A stretch of 64,000 nt of DNA from Plotosus lineatus (GCA_024760905.1 CM045729.1:8778580-8842579), one strand, 5' to 3'. Counted from the first letter of the stretch, positions 14,535 through 48,928 are shown. Program-made: numbers and translations. The notes: a model not told the origin generated them from the letters alone.

Positions 14535-14573
<39 letters not shown>
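12561..14573. repeat. Satellite end: mixed, A block, B block, then (GT)n
   Basis: Mixed B and C words to about 13335, an A block about 13336-13740, then a purine block 13741-14536 that becomes regular (CGAGAGTG units near 14455-14520) and passes into (GT)n at 14537-14573. The regular end resembles the younger edge of a satellite. Confidence 0.65.
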
Positions 14574-14577
<4 letters not shown>

Positions 14578-14675
14578 TGAGTGAGACAGAGTGTGTGTGA
14601 GGGAGAGAGACAGAGAATGTTCTGTAGTCGTGGATAAATAGTGATTGGTGTGTTTTTCCATTTGTTCTTGTACAG

Positions 14676-14697
14676 GTGGAGGGAAACCCAGTAAAAG
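14676..14697 (+). CDS. custos: custos exon (22-nt micro-exon, tentative)
   Basis: Flanked by TTGTACAG and GTAAATTG. In the phase required by the next exon it reads GGKPSK and then a split R codon. That sits where the family has a GKP-containing linker before the conserved block. Only the phase fit and this short motif support it. Confidence 0.45.
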
Positions 14698-15256
14698 GTA
14701 AATTGAACACACACACAGTTACTCATTTATGTAAATACACTTTAAACATATTAAAAAGTTTCAATGTTAACAGATTGAAAGTGTCTGAGCACCAACATGA
14801 TGGCAACGAACTGAAAACCACACCAGAGTTCCAATGTCACGTCGCCAAGAAGCTTGGAGCCATGCTGGACAGGTTCAGGATTACACACACCTACCTACCC
14901 ACACACTTACCTATCTACACACACCTACCTACCCACACACCTACCTACCCACACACCTACCTACACACACACACCTACCTATCTACACACACACACACAC
15001 CTACCTACCTATACACACCTTCCTACCTACCTAAACACACACCTACCTACTTACACACACACCTACCTACTTACACACACCCCAACGTACCAACCTACAC
15101 ACACACACACCAACCGACCTACCCACACACCTACCTACACACACACACCTACCTACATACACACACACACACACCTACCTACACACACACACACACACAC
15201 ACCTACCTACCTACACACCCACCTTCCTACCTGCCTACACACACACACACACTTAC

Positions 15257-15293
<37 letters not shown>

Positions 15294-15529
15294 CCTACAC
15301 ACACACACCTACCTACCTACCTACACACACACACACACACACCTACCTACCTACACACACCTACCTACATACACACACACACACACCTACCTACCTACAC
15401 ACACACACACCCCTACCTACATACACACACACACTCCTACCTACATACACACACACTCCTACCTACATACACACACACCTACATACCTACACACACACCT
15501 ACCTACCCACACACATCTACTCCACCTAC

Positions 15530-15564
<35 letters not shown>

Positions 15565-15570
15565 CCTACC

Positions 15571-15606
<36 letters not shown>

Positions 15607-15615
15607 CCTACCTAC

Positions 15616-15656
<41 letters not shown>

Positions 15657-15667
15657 CCTACCTACTT

Positions 15668-15714
<47 letters not shown>

Positions 15715-15870
15715 CTTACCTACACACCAACCTACCTTCCTACACACCTACCTACCTACACACACACCGATCTACCTACCTACACACACAACAAACAGAG
15801 ACACTCTGAAAGACACAGACATTCATACACTTGTAGAGAGAGTTTCAGAAAGCACATTCTTCATTTCTAG

Positions 15871-15915
<45 letters not shown>

Positions 15916-16852
15916 TGTGTGTGTGTGTTGCAGTGTGATCTGTGAAGAGTTCAGAGAGACTCCTGGCAGTAAATCTGAAGATGAAGCTAATGATGGTAAT
16001 ATATATGTAAAAAATTCCCATAATACAGCTGTAGAGGTAACGTACACCTCAGAAAATTCACATAAGGCACTGCAGTGTATGGTGAGGTATTTTTTAAGAA
16101 TCTAATTTTATATCTGTGAGCTGCTCCAGCATAACAGATTAAGTAGGAAATGTGAGCTACTGATATATTTGGAAAATTAAAAATGAGGTCCAAACATGAT
16201 TATAGCATCAAAATGGACCGAGTCTGTACGTTGCTAATCAGGAAATGCTACTTTAGGGTAAATGACTCCACCAATCAGCACCATCGTACTCGTGGCTTCC
16301 TAGCAACAGATGGGTCCTATTTACACCGAGTCATGTTTGTTGTGAGGCTTCTGATTGGTTTAGCGTTGTATGATTGGGAAATCGTTTTGGGGTTCTGTAA
16401 GTAGGGAGATGGTTCTGATAGTGAATATGGATCATAAGGAAACACCCTGAACGCCACAAAAACCCGTTAAAGATCAGTAATGTAAGTAGATATGTTTTTA
16501 TTATTGTTTTGCAACAGCATGGACATGGAGTCCTTTGTTAAACAAGTATTTTATCATTTTATGGATATTTGAATTCGGTCATGCAGAAGATTTTGCTTTG
16601 AACGATGTATTTTTAGTGATTTCACATTTTCATCTAGATACGTACACCATTTTCAACATTCTTTGGCTCTTACTCAAAATACGATGTCACGACTTAATCC
16701 ATATCATACTGGAGCGGCTCGCATTTTTAATGTAATCATCTATTTGTGTAAAAATATTTTACTTGAAATGTGTCTTTCTTATCCCAGTTATAAAACTTAG
16801 CAGTTTGGAGTGAAGGGCCCTACTTAAGGGCCCAACACCTGTGGTGTATTTC

Positions 16853-16897
<45 letters not shown>

Positions 16898-17473
16898 CCC
16901 ACACACATGTGCAAGAGCATCACTTATTGTTTTTTTTGTTTGTTTTTTTTGAGTGAAACGACAAAGTTGTAAACGTCCTGTGGTGATTGATCTTTGTTTA
17001 TTCTTTCCCTTGGAGGTTTCCGACTCTTCTCTACATCACTTCCCGGTGATTGGAGGGAGGAGCCAGAGCAAGTGCCGCCCCCTAAACGCAAACCTGCACC
17101 CAGCTCCAGGTAACATACATACATAATTTTTATTGTAAGGGTGTGTGTGTTTTTTTTTTTTAATATCCTCTCTTACCTGTTACCATAGTAACCAATAACC
17201 ACCACCCCCCTTTCTCTCTCTCTCTCTCTAAGTGACAGTGATAGTGAGATGGAGTCGAGGTTGAAGGAAGCAGCGGTGTCCATATCAGATCTGCTTCCTT
17301 TCTCATCCGCAGAGAGACGACAGGAGGATGAGAAGGCGGACGCCAGGGAGAAGACGGAGGAAAGCGCTGAACCAGAGAATAAGAAGCGGAGGAAGAAGAA
17401 GAAGAAAAGAAAAAGTGAGAAAGAGGAGCCGTTAATGCAGAGAGGGGAACATGCTGAAGAAGGAGGAGAGTGA
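14676..17473 (+). CDS. custos: custos (C12orf43 family), 3' five exons, 5' end not in view
   Basis: Joined exons 14676-14697, 14774-14872, 15934-15995, 17016-17109 and 17233-17473 keep one frame and end at TGA 17471-17473, giving about 171 residues. Segments matching the family as I recall it are: the DGNEL.TTPEF..HVAKKLGA.LD block; NDGFRLF.TS.PG after the third junction; an S/D-rich stretch followed by REAAVS.SD-like sequence; and a lysine/arginine-rich tail (KKRRKKKKKRK) that fits a nuclear localisation signal. The family is described as a nuclear modulator of Wnt/beta-catenin signalling in fish and frog embryos. The exon(s) encoding the acidic N-terminus are not visible and would lie in or beyond the satellite. 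The gene converges on hnf1a, the same arrangement as in human. Confidence 0.8.
14774..14872 (+). CDS. custos: custos exon with DGNEL/TTPEF core
   Basis: The acceptor is TTAACAG and the donor is GACAG|GTTCAG. It encodes the strongest family signature (EHQHDGNELKTTPEF, then HVAKKLGAMLD). The donor is followed within about 10 nt by an ACAC/CTAC minisatellite. Confidence 0.85.
14873..15933 (+). repeat. ACAC/CTAC minisatellite filling a custos intron
   Basis: From about 14882 to 15790 the intron is (AC)n interspersed with CTACCTAC and similar words, then unique sequence, then (GT)n at 15872-15928 right before the next acceptor. It has no stop in two frames, so an open frame of Thr, His, Pro, Tyr and Leu runs through it; this is not a protein-coding gene. 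Confidence 0.9.
15934..15995 (+). CDS. custos: custos internal exon
   Basis: The acceptor TTGCAG directly follows a (GT)n tract; the donor is GATG|GTAATA. It encodes VICEEFRETPGSKSEDEAND in the phase demanded on both sides, giving LDS before it and DGF after it, both matching the family. Confidence 0.75.
17016..17109 (+). CDS. custos: custos internal exon (GFRLF motif)
   Basis: The acceptor is CCTTGGAG and the donor is TCCAG|GTAACA. It encodes FRLFSTSLPGD and a basic PPPKRKPAPSS stretch, matching the GFRLFFTS..G and RRKRQPSSS region of the human protein. The preceding 1-kb intron (15996-17015) holds a (GT)n tract at about 16857-16890 and nothing else I recognise. Confidence 0.8.
17233..17473 (+). 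CDS. custos: custos last coding exon
   Basis: After a CT-rich tract and CTAAG acceptor it encodes SDSDSEMESRLKEAAVSISD and then a K/R-rich tail, ending in TGA. This matches the DSDEEWRRCREAAVSASD region and basic C-terminus of the family. Confidence 0.8.
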
Positions 17474-17573
17474 AAGAATGGAAGAGTGAGTGGTGGTGTC
17501 TCTGTTTCATGTTGTATTTCTCATTTCTGAGATTGTAACTTCAGTTTGTTCCTGATTTGTGTTTTTTATTGTA

Positions 17574-17579
17574 AATAAA
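17574..17579 (+). terminator. Poly(A) signal AATAAA for custos
   Basis: A canonical AATAAA lies about 100 nt after the custos stop, followed by T-rich sequence. It is the first such hexamer on the sense strand. Confidence 0.6.
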
Positions 17580-18435
17580 TATCGTTTTGTTATAAAAGAG
17601 AAAATGGCACTGATTTCTGATTCAAACAAGATTTATTTTTATGTCCTATACACTGATTTTATTGTGTGTAATATCAGCGTTGTCTCACAGGTCAATTCTC
17701 TAAACTTGTCTGGTCCAGTATCACTGAATGTAGCCAAGCCCCGCCCACTTTCACATAGAGGTAGCTGGACTGATCACAGCACTTTTCTTTTGGCGTCAAA
17801 CACGCATCTCGTTCGTCAGTAGTTCAGTTTAATTACTGATTCAGTAATTGTTTTCTGTGTTTTCTGCTGAAAAGCTGACAGCCAATGAGATCTCAGAATT
17901 CATGACTCTGACCTTCATGTCCAGAAAGGTGTACCACACACTGGATCATGTGACTGTGTGTGGGAGACTGACAGGAAACTCCGATCGAATGACTTCTCTT
18001 TATTCATCGCCCCTTATAATTTATAATAAACTAACACAACCAATTGTCTTGTACAAATTACATTTTTTTTACATCAAAATAATATTTACATGTAAAATTA
18101 AGAATTTAATTATAATTACCGTTGATATGAAGTGGGTGAAGTCCAGAGCTGCTGATTTAAACAGTCCATCACTACCTTGTCGCCATCATCACTCACTTTT
18201 TATATTTTAGCAGCTCGCTCTTAACGTCCGAGAGTTAATGAGCCAACTATCATTATAATGTGGAATTAGAATCAATATTTTAATAACTAATCTGCTTCTG
18301 AGTGAATCGAAACGATAGTGATGAGGATCAAGTCTGTGATTGGCTGGTTAAATTTAACATAAGCTCACACTCCCCCCCCTGCAGCATCTTGGTGAAATCA
18401 GGCTGTTTGGAGATTCGTGCATCTCCACAGTCATA
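17580..18435. other. Intergenic gap between convergent custos and hnf1a
   Basis: About 0.85 kb of unique-looking AT-rich sequence with no repeat family or exon that I can support. It probably includes termination zones for both genes. Confidence 0.5.
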
Positions 18436-18445
18436 TTTATTTATT
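18436..18445 (-). terminator. Overlapping poly(A) signals for hnf1a
   Basis: The - strand reads AATAAATAAA about 195 nt after the hnf1a stop, giving two overlapping hexamers. Other AATAAA copies lie farther downstream, so this is the most likely site, not the only one. Confidence 0.5.
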
Positions 18446-18637
18446 TGAAAACAAATTTTAAACCTCACGATCTCAGAACACTGTCCTTCATCATCCTCAG
18501 ACACACCGATGTGGCATCGGTTAAAGTTCATCAACAGCAGTAAAGTTTTCACCTCTATACTCACTGAAACTTCAAACAGCACCCCCCCGTTTATGAGGTG
18601 CTGCTGGTACTTTCCACTTTGTTTACTGTTGCTGCAG

Positions 18638-41788
<23,151 letters not shown>

Positions 41789-41797
41789 TACAAATCT

Positions 41798-41801
<4 letters not shown>

Positions 41802-41852
<51 letters not shown>
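41802..41852. repeat. (AC)n upstream of hnf1a start codon
   Basis: Sense (GT)n ending about 14 nt before the first ATG, with TTTAG between. Confidence 0.95.
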
Positions 41853-41858
<6 letters not shown>

Positions 41859-42740
41859 TAAATAATGAGATCTGATTGTTCATCCTATTTATGGTTGGTT
41901 AAATCCTCAGTTTTATGTGATAACTTGTTTTAGTTGGGTTCTTTTGTTATAAACAGTTGAATTTGGTTCTGGACTTTAGACATAAGTTTTGTTTGGGTTC
42001 TTCTTCCGGGCCTTGATTTAGAATAGAACTGTTGGCAATTTGTCTGGACTTCTGAGAAATAATTTGGCTCAAAATATTGTATTTGCACAACACTTTTATT
42101 CTAGGTTCTGCAATTTGGGCCAAATTCTGCTCACACATGTTCTTTTTTTTATTGCCATGGTTCTGACTTTTAGGGAATCGCTTGATTTGAACCTCGTTCT
42201 TTTGAAACATGGATTAATATACACCGTAATGATTTAAGTGAGTTTTCGTTTTTGGTCTTTGGTGTTTTAGGGAACATTTTCATTCCTACCTTTGTCTTCT
42301 GTTCCACAAGGTCTTGGATTTTGGGCCGCAATTTTATTTTAAATATTTTCTTTTTGGCCACGGCCTGATCCAAGCTTCATTTTTCTGGTCTGATTCAGGT
42401 CGTGTCCTTTTTAGTTGAGTCGGACGGTATATTATTTAGATCTTGGGGTTTGGAGTCACGGTTTGAGGTGTTTCAGTCACACAGTTTTGGGCCTTGTGTT
42501 TTGTCATCATTTTGGGCTCACATCTCCATTCACAGACCGGTTCTATTTGAATAAACTATAGAATCACAAGTTTTCTCACAGTTATAGATATAAAATAACC
42601 GCCCTTATATATCATGATTAAAACTTCAGTGCTGCTACAGTGAACACACACTGTGGACAAGAGAAATGTGGACTTCAGGTTCTGTTCACAACCAATAAAG
42701 ACCCTCAAATAATTTAAAATACACATTGATATAAAAACCA
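41853..42740. other. hnf1a 5' flank, unassigned
   Basis: No TATA box, first non-coding exon or promoter could be supported. 41930-42540 has recurring GGTTCTGGAC- and TTGGGTTCTT-like words, which suggests a degraded repeat. Confidence 0.4.
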
Positions 42741-43460
<720 letters not shown>

Positions 43461-43767
43461 AACTTCAAATTCTTCAGATACATAAATAATAGTACTCCAT
43501 AGTATAATTAAAAGCAGTAGACAGCAAAATACCTGAAAATGTTCTATATGCGTATTTACCTCATTTACATATTATTATATTCACATTGTTTATTGTGGAA
43601 TAAGAGTTTCTCTCCACCAGCCAGGTGCTATGATAGACCTCAGGACTCAACACACATCCTGATAGTTGTGATCGGTCATGCTTTTTAATAACAGTCACCA
43701 CTGATTGGTGTTTTTTTCTGATCTCTATAAATAAAGTTATGCAAATAAGTCACTAACTGCAGTATAA

Positions 43768-44138
43768 ATGAGAGGCTGTGGTGGCCCGGTGGTAAGGTGC
43801 TGGATCACTGATCTCAAGGTCAGGGGTTCAATTCCACGATCACTGCCCTGTCACTGCTGTCCCTCCAGTGCACTAACTGGGTTACCAAAGGCCGGCCATG
43901 TCTCTCACTGTCTATGGTGTGAGGTTCATGTAAAAGGACCATTGCTGATTTTTGTTAAGAGTAGCTGCATAGCTGTCAACGTGTTTTTGCCCTGCGATAA
44001 CCTAGTGAGCTGACCAGGGTGTAATCTGCCCTTGCCCGGAGTCCCCAGAGTTGGGTACCAGCCTCCCCGCAACAATCACCTGAGACGGGTACCAGCCTCC
44101 CCACAACCCTAATTAGGATTAAATGAATGGATGAATGT
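43768..44138 (+). repeat. tRNA-headed SINE with L2-type tail (copy 3)
   Basis: The head is GTGGTGGCCCGGTGGTAAGG with B-box-like GGGGTTCAATTCC. The body is shared with the other copies. The tail segment GGTACCAGCCTCCCCAC is partly duplicated, then CCCTAATTAGGATTAAATG and an ATGAATG tail. Confidence 0.85.
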
Positions 44139-44373
44139 AGTATAGATGTAAAAGTGATAAGTGCTTGAGTGCTAAGCAAAAGCATCACTGGATGGAATTG
44201 GATTTACGTGTAATATGGAGTTACTTGTTTTTTTTATACAATCTATAATTTGTGTGAATTTAGTAGTACCGCGTATTCCCAGAAATACTTCATTTATTCT
44301 TTTATTTTCTGAACCATTTAATCCTACTAGGGCTGTGAGGAAGCTGTAGCTTATCTCTGAGTGAATTCACCAA

Positions 44374-44379
44374 AGGGCT

Positions 44380-44461
<82 letters not shown>
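44374..44461. repeat. (AC)44 microsatellite
   Basis: A pure dinucleotide tract adjoining a SINE fragment. Confidence 0.97.
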
Positions 44462-44462
<1 letters not shown>

Positions 44463-44648
44463 TTACACCAATTACACCTAGGGGCAATTTGGAACAGCCG
44501 GTTAGCCTCAAAATTTCTTCAGACTGTGGGTGGGAGGAAACCACAGCACCCAGAACAAACCCATGAAACAAAAATCCACACAAAACTGACCTCATCAAGC
44601 CCAGGACATAAAGTGAAGACCTTCTTGTTGTGAAGCAGATGGGCTAGG
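44462..44648 (-). repeat. Degenerate tRNA-derived SINE fragment, - strand
   Basis: It contains GGGCAATTTGGAACAGCC, GGGTGGGAGGAAACC and a degraded AGAAGGTC head, as in the family at 19384. Confidence 0.6.
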
Positions 44649-44672
44649 CTTTTACTAAACACTCAAGTGTTT

Positions 44673-47661
44673 CTTCTTCTTCTTTTCCTTTCGCCTGTTC
44701 CCTTCACAGGTTGCCACAGCGAATTATCTGCCTCCATCTCACCCTATCCTCTGCATGTTCAACCCTTACTCCAACTACCTTCATGTCCTCCTTCACCACA
44801 TCCATAAATCTCTTTGGTCTTCCTCTAGGCCTTCTGCCTGGTAGATCCAACCTCAGCATCCTACTACCAATATATTTACTATCCCTCTTCTCTACATGTC
44901 CAAACCATCTCAATCTAGCCTCTTTTACTTTGTATCCAAAACCTCTTACATGTGCTGTCCCTCTGCTGTACTCATTCCTGATCCTATCCATTACTCCCAA
45001 AGAGAACCTCAACATTTTCATCTCTGCTACCTCCAGCTCTGCCTCCTGTCTTTTCTTCAGTGCCACTGTTTCTAAACCATACAACATCGTTGGCCTCAAC
45101 ACCGTCTTGTACACTTTTTGTTTCGTTCTTGCCAATACCTTCCTATCGCACATCACACCGGACACTTTTCTCCAACCATTCCAACCTGCCGACACACGCT
45201 TTTACCTCTTTTCCACACTCTACATTGCTCTGGATTGTTGAGCCTAAGTACTTAAAATCCTTCACCTTCTATATCTCTGCTCCCTGTAACCTCACCGTTC
45301 CTCTTGGGTCCTTGTTGTTCACACACATGAATTCTGTTTTCTGAGGCTAACCTTAATTTCTCTCCTTTTCAGGGCATACCTCCACCTCTCTAGATTTTCC
45401 TGCACTTGTTCTCTGCTCTCACTGCAGATCATGATGTCACCTGCAAACATCATAGTCCATGGAGATTCTTATCTAACCTGATCTGTCAACCTGTCCATGA
45501 CAAAAAGGGGCTCAGAGCTGACCCTTGATGCAGTCTCACCTCCACCTTGAACTCTTCTGTCACACCTACAGCACACCTCACCACTGCCCGACATCGCTCA
45601 TACATGTCTTGTCTAATATACTTCTCTGCGACTCCAGACTTCCTCATGCAATACCATAGTTCCTCTGTCAGCACCCTGTCATATGCTTTCTCCAGATCCA
45701 AAAAGGCACAATGCAGCTCCCTCTGACCTTCTCTATTAACATCCTCAAAGCAAATACTGCATCTGTGGTGCTCATTCTTGGCATGAAACCAAACTGCTGC
45801 TCACAAATGCTGACCTCTGCCCTTAGTCTAGCTTCCACTATTCTTTCCCATAACTTCATCATATGGCTCATCAACTTTATCCCTCGGAAGTTGCCACAAC
45901 TATGCACATCTCACTGATTCTTAAAAATGGGCACAAGCACACTTCTCCTCCATTCCTCCAGCATCCTCTCACTCTTCAAGACCTTGTTGAATGTTCTTGT
46001 CGGAAAATCTACTGTTACCTCTTCTAGACACTTCCGTACCTCCACCGGTATGTCATCAGGACCAACTGCCTTTCCACTCTTCATCCACTTCAATGTCCTC
46101 CTCACTTCACCCTTACTAATCTTTGCGACTTCCTGGTCCTCAACAGTCACCTCTTCTACTTTTTTTTCTCTCTCATTTTCCTCATTCATCAGTTATTCAA
46201 AGTACTCTTTCCATCTTCTCAGCACACTTCTGTCATCAGTCAATACATTTCCCACTCTGTCCTTAATCACTCCAACTTGCTGCACATGCTTCCCATCTCT
46301 ATTTCTCGGCTGTGCCAACATATATAAATCATTTTCTCCCTCTTTACTGTTCAACCTATCATACAAGTCATCACACACCCTCTGTTTGGCCTTTGACACT
46401 GCTACTTTCACCTTACGCTGTGTCTCCCTGTACTCCTGTTTACTCTCTTTGGTCCTCTCTATGTCCCACTTCTTCTTAGCTAACCTCTTCCTTTGTACAC
46501 ACTCCTGCATTTCCTCATTCCACCACCAAGTCTCCTTAGCTACTGCCCTTCCAGAGGACACACCAAGAACTCTCCACCTGTCTCCCTGATCACATTAGCT
46601 GTAGTTGTCCAGTCATCTGGACGCACTTCCTGAACACCCGAAGCCTGTTTCAACTCCTTCTTGAAGACAGCACGACACTATTCCTTTTTCAGCTTCCTCC
46701 ACGTAGTGGTGGAAGTTCAGACTTCCTCCATGTAGTCTACCTGTGTGCTCCTACCGCCACTTTTATAAGTCACCCTATGCTCCTGTCTCTTCTGAAAGAA
46801 AGTATTCACCACGGCCATGTCCATCCTTTTTGCAAAATCTATCAACATCTGTCCTTCTGTGTTCCTGTCCTGGATACCAAACCTGCCCATCACTTCCTCG
46901 TCCCCTCTGTTGCCTGCACCAACATGTCCATTGAAGTCTGCACCAATGACCACTCTTTCACCTCTGGGGGTACTCTGCATCACTTCATCTAACTCACTCC
47001 AGAATCTCTCCTTCTCTTTTAGCTCATATTCTGCCTGTGGGGCATAAGCACTAACAACATTGAACATCACACCTTCAATTTCTAACTTGAGACTCATCAC
47101 TCTGTCTGACATTCTTTTCACTTCTAGAACATTCCTGACAAATTCCTCTTTCAAGATGACTCCTATTCCATTTCTCTTCCCATCCACACCATGATAAAAC
47201 AGCTTAAACCCTGATCCTAAGCTTCTAGCCTTGCTACCTTTCCACCTGGTCTCCTGAACATACAGTATGTCCACCCTCCTCTGCGTCATATCAGCCAGCT
47301 CTCTACTTTTTCCTGTCATAGTTCCAACATTCTAAGTCCCTACTCTCAGTCCTCGACTCATGCCTTTCTTCTTCTCTCTCTGCCTACGGACATGCCTCTC
47401 ACCTCTCCTTCAACCTCTCCTTCTTCGACCAACAGTAGTCCAATTTCCACCAGCATTCTGTTGGTTAACAGCACTGATGGCGGTTGTTGTTAACCCGGGC
47501 CTCGACTGATCCGGTATGAAATTTGTATTGACAGTTCGCATTCTGTATTCTAGCAAAAGTTTTACGCCGGATGCCCTTCCTGTCGCAACCCTCTGCATTT
47601 ATCTGGGCTTGGGACCGGTGTGAGGACAGACACTCATTTGTGCCCCCTCTCATGGCTGCAT
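44673..47661 (-). mobile_element. RTE-like LINE, near full length, - strand
   Basis: Flanked by ACACT(C/G)AAGTGTTT at 44659-44672 and 47662-47675, a 14-bp duplication with one mismatch. The - strand has endonuclease (47319-46717), linker (46561-46193), RT N-part (46189-45668) and C-terminal domain (45195-44704), with several frameshifts. Between endonuclease and linker, at about 46690-46735, roughly 160 bp are replaced by a short ATGGAGGAAGTCTGAACTTC-type filler, as in the copy near 35682. Confidence 0.88.
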
Positions 47662-48260
47662 ACACTGAAGTGTTTATCACTGGTAATTACTCAAGGATGT
47701 TACAATGTATTGTTGGTAAGAATTACAAACAGTGGCCATTATGTTGACTACTGGTAATTTCTAATGATGGCCACTAGATGAAGCTCTATTTATTCATTCA
47801 TTTACTGAACTGCTTTCATCCTAGTTAGGGTTGCAGGAAGGCTGGCGCCCATCTCAGCCAACTTGGTGTGAGGGCGGGGTACACCTTGGACCGCTCACCA
47901 GGCCATCCCAGGCCCAACACACATAAAACCATTCACACTTGCTTATGTAGAGCTTCATTTATTCATTTGTTTTCCTAACCCCTTAATCCTTATTAGGGTT
48001 GTGGGGAGGCTGGTGCCCATCTCAGATGACCCTGATAAAATACACCCCAGCAAGCTCACCAGGCCATCGCAGGGCAGAAACATGCTGGAAACCCCCCCCC
48101 CAAAAAAAAAAAAAAAAAAAAAAAAAAAAGGAAGGTTATCGCTGGTGATTGGAATGTAATTATAATGATATCCCCTATTTGGAGTTGGAGTTTACCACGA
48201 GTAATTACAAGCAACGGCCACTAAGCGGAGTTCACCACCAGTAATTGCTAATGATGGCCA
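47662..48260. repeat. Repeats of a TTACCACTAGTAATT unit with two SINE/L2 tails
   Basis: Words TTTATCACTGGTAATTACT, GGTAATTTCTAATGATGGCC and ACTAGATGAAG recur at 47670-47785 and 48180-48260 with a spacing of about 40 bp. Between them, 47784-47945 and 47950-48085 are reverse-oriented L2-type tails (CTAGTTAGGGTTG, CTGGCGCCCATCTCAGCC). A poly(A) run lies at about 48106-48129. Confidence 0.65.
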
Positions 48261-48580
48261 CTAAAGTTATTTACAAAAGTCTTATTGCAAATGTGGAGAT
48301 TCATGCATGGAAGCCCATATCTCACCAACCTATTAACTGATTTTAATCAACTCTGCCTTCCATTAATCCTTCAAGTATATAGATTGTTTTGGGAACACAA
48401 CTTTAAATTCTAAATTTGTTTGGAATTTTTATTGCTAATAAAATGAGAACATGTCCATTCTCGGCCAGACAAAAGTCTTGTCACAATCATGAAACATAAA
48501 ATTCTGGATCAAAGTAATTCGTAAAATGAGTAAAATAATGAAAAGTGCTTGATTGACTAAATCTAAATAAAATACAAGTA

Positions 48581-48595
<15 letters not shown>
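48261..48595. other. Intergenic, no recognisable element
   Basis: Nothing supported. Confidence 0.5.

Positions 48596-48645
<50 letters not shown>
48596..48645. repeat. (TA)n microsatellite
   Basis: Left flank of the palindromic element. A matching (TA)n lies at 48979-49036. Confidence 0.95.
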
Positions 48646-48648
<3 letters not shown>

Positions 48649-48764
48649 TAAATAGAGGATTTTCTGAGTAGATCCTTCCGTAGGAGAGTGCTCAATACTT
48701 TTTGGTAGAGCAAATAAACAAAAATAAAAGGACAGGACAAAGACTTTCTATTGAAACTCCATTT

Positions 48765-48819
48765 ATCACTACAGATCTGTTTCGAGGGGTGGTGAAACCA
48801 TCCTCTCTCTTCAGGTGAT
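48765..48819 (-). ncRNA. Hammerhead ribozyme-like motif, - strand
   Basis: The mirror copy, read from 48819 down: ATCAC, CTGAAGA, stem II GAGAGGATGGT with return ACCACCCCTC (about 10 pairs with a bulge and one mismatch), GAAA, ACAG-AT-CTGT, A, GTGAT. All conserved core positions that I know are present, and stem II is better formed than in the + copy. Confidence 0.68.
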
Positions 48820-48870
48820 TATAGAGGAATTCTTCTATAGATTATAGAAGATATAGAAGATTCTTCTATA

Positions 48871-48928
48871 ATCACCTGAAGAGAGAGGATGGTTTCACCC
48901 CCCCCCCTCGAAACAGATCTGTAGTGAT
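48871..48928 (+). ncRNA. Hammerhead ribozyme-like motif, + strand
   Basis: In order: stem I ATCAC (48871-48875); core CTGAAGA (48876-48882), fitting CUGANGA; stem II arm GAGAGGATGG, loop and a C-rich return arm; core GAAA (48910-48913); a very short stem III, ACAG-AT-CTGT; the cleavage-site A at 48923; and stem I partner GTGAT (48924-48928). A short stem III is typical of the Penelope type. In this copy the stem II return arm is a C homopolymer, which weakens stem II. Confidence 0.65.

Larger units (their letters stand above)
1..14573. repeat. Giant degenerate satellite array (runs off left edge)
   Basis: The whole stretch is built from a few short words with no fixed unit length that I can see by eye. 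Three vocabularies recur: A, mixed or pyrimidine-leaning (words like TATTCGTTCACATATCTGCC); B, purine-rich (GAGAGAGTGAA, GAGAGCGAG); and C (CATATTTGTTTCAGAGCGCC). Blocks switch abruptly and often. Open frames here, up to about 296 codons, arise because the words seldom contain stops; their products are low-complexity and show no domain. No exon, transposon or RNA gene could be recognised inside. The array ends in a (GT)n tract at 14537-14573, about 100 bp before the first custos exon I can see. Confidence 0.85.

Noticed and set aside
13861..14726. Three overlapping long frames on - rich in Ser, Leu, His and Arg
   Set aside because: All three frames are open because the + strand is GA-rich with (GT)n. 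This is a composition artefact.
14676..15809. 377-codon frame through the ACAC/CTAC repeat as a gene
   Set aside because: Only its first part is coding (custos exons). The rest is an intronic minisatellite.
16260..16370. CCAATCAG and CTGATTGG as paired CCAAT boxes of a promoter
   Set aside because: They lie inside a custos intron with no start site or other element; chance is sufficient.
17848..18210. Small + strand frame between custos and hnf1a as a gene
   Set aside because: No family resemblance and no supporting splice or regulatory signals; it sits in the convergent 3' gap.
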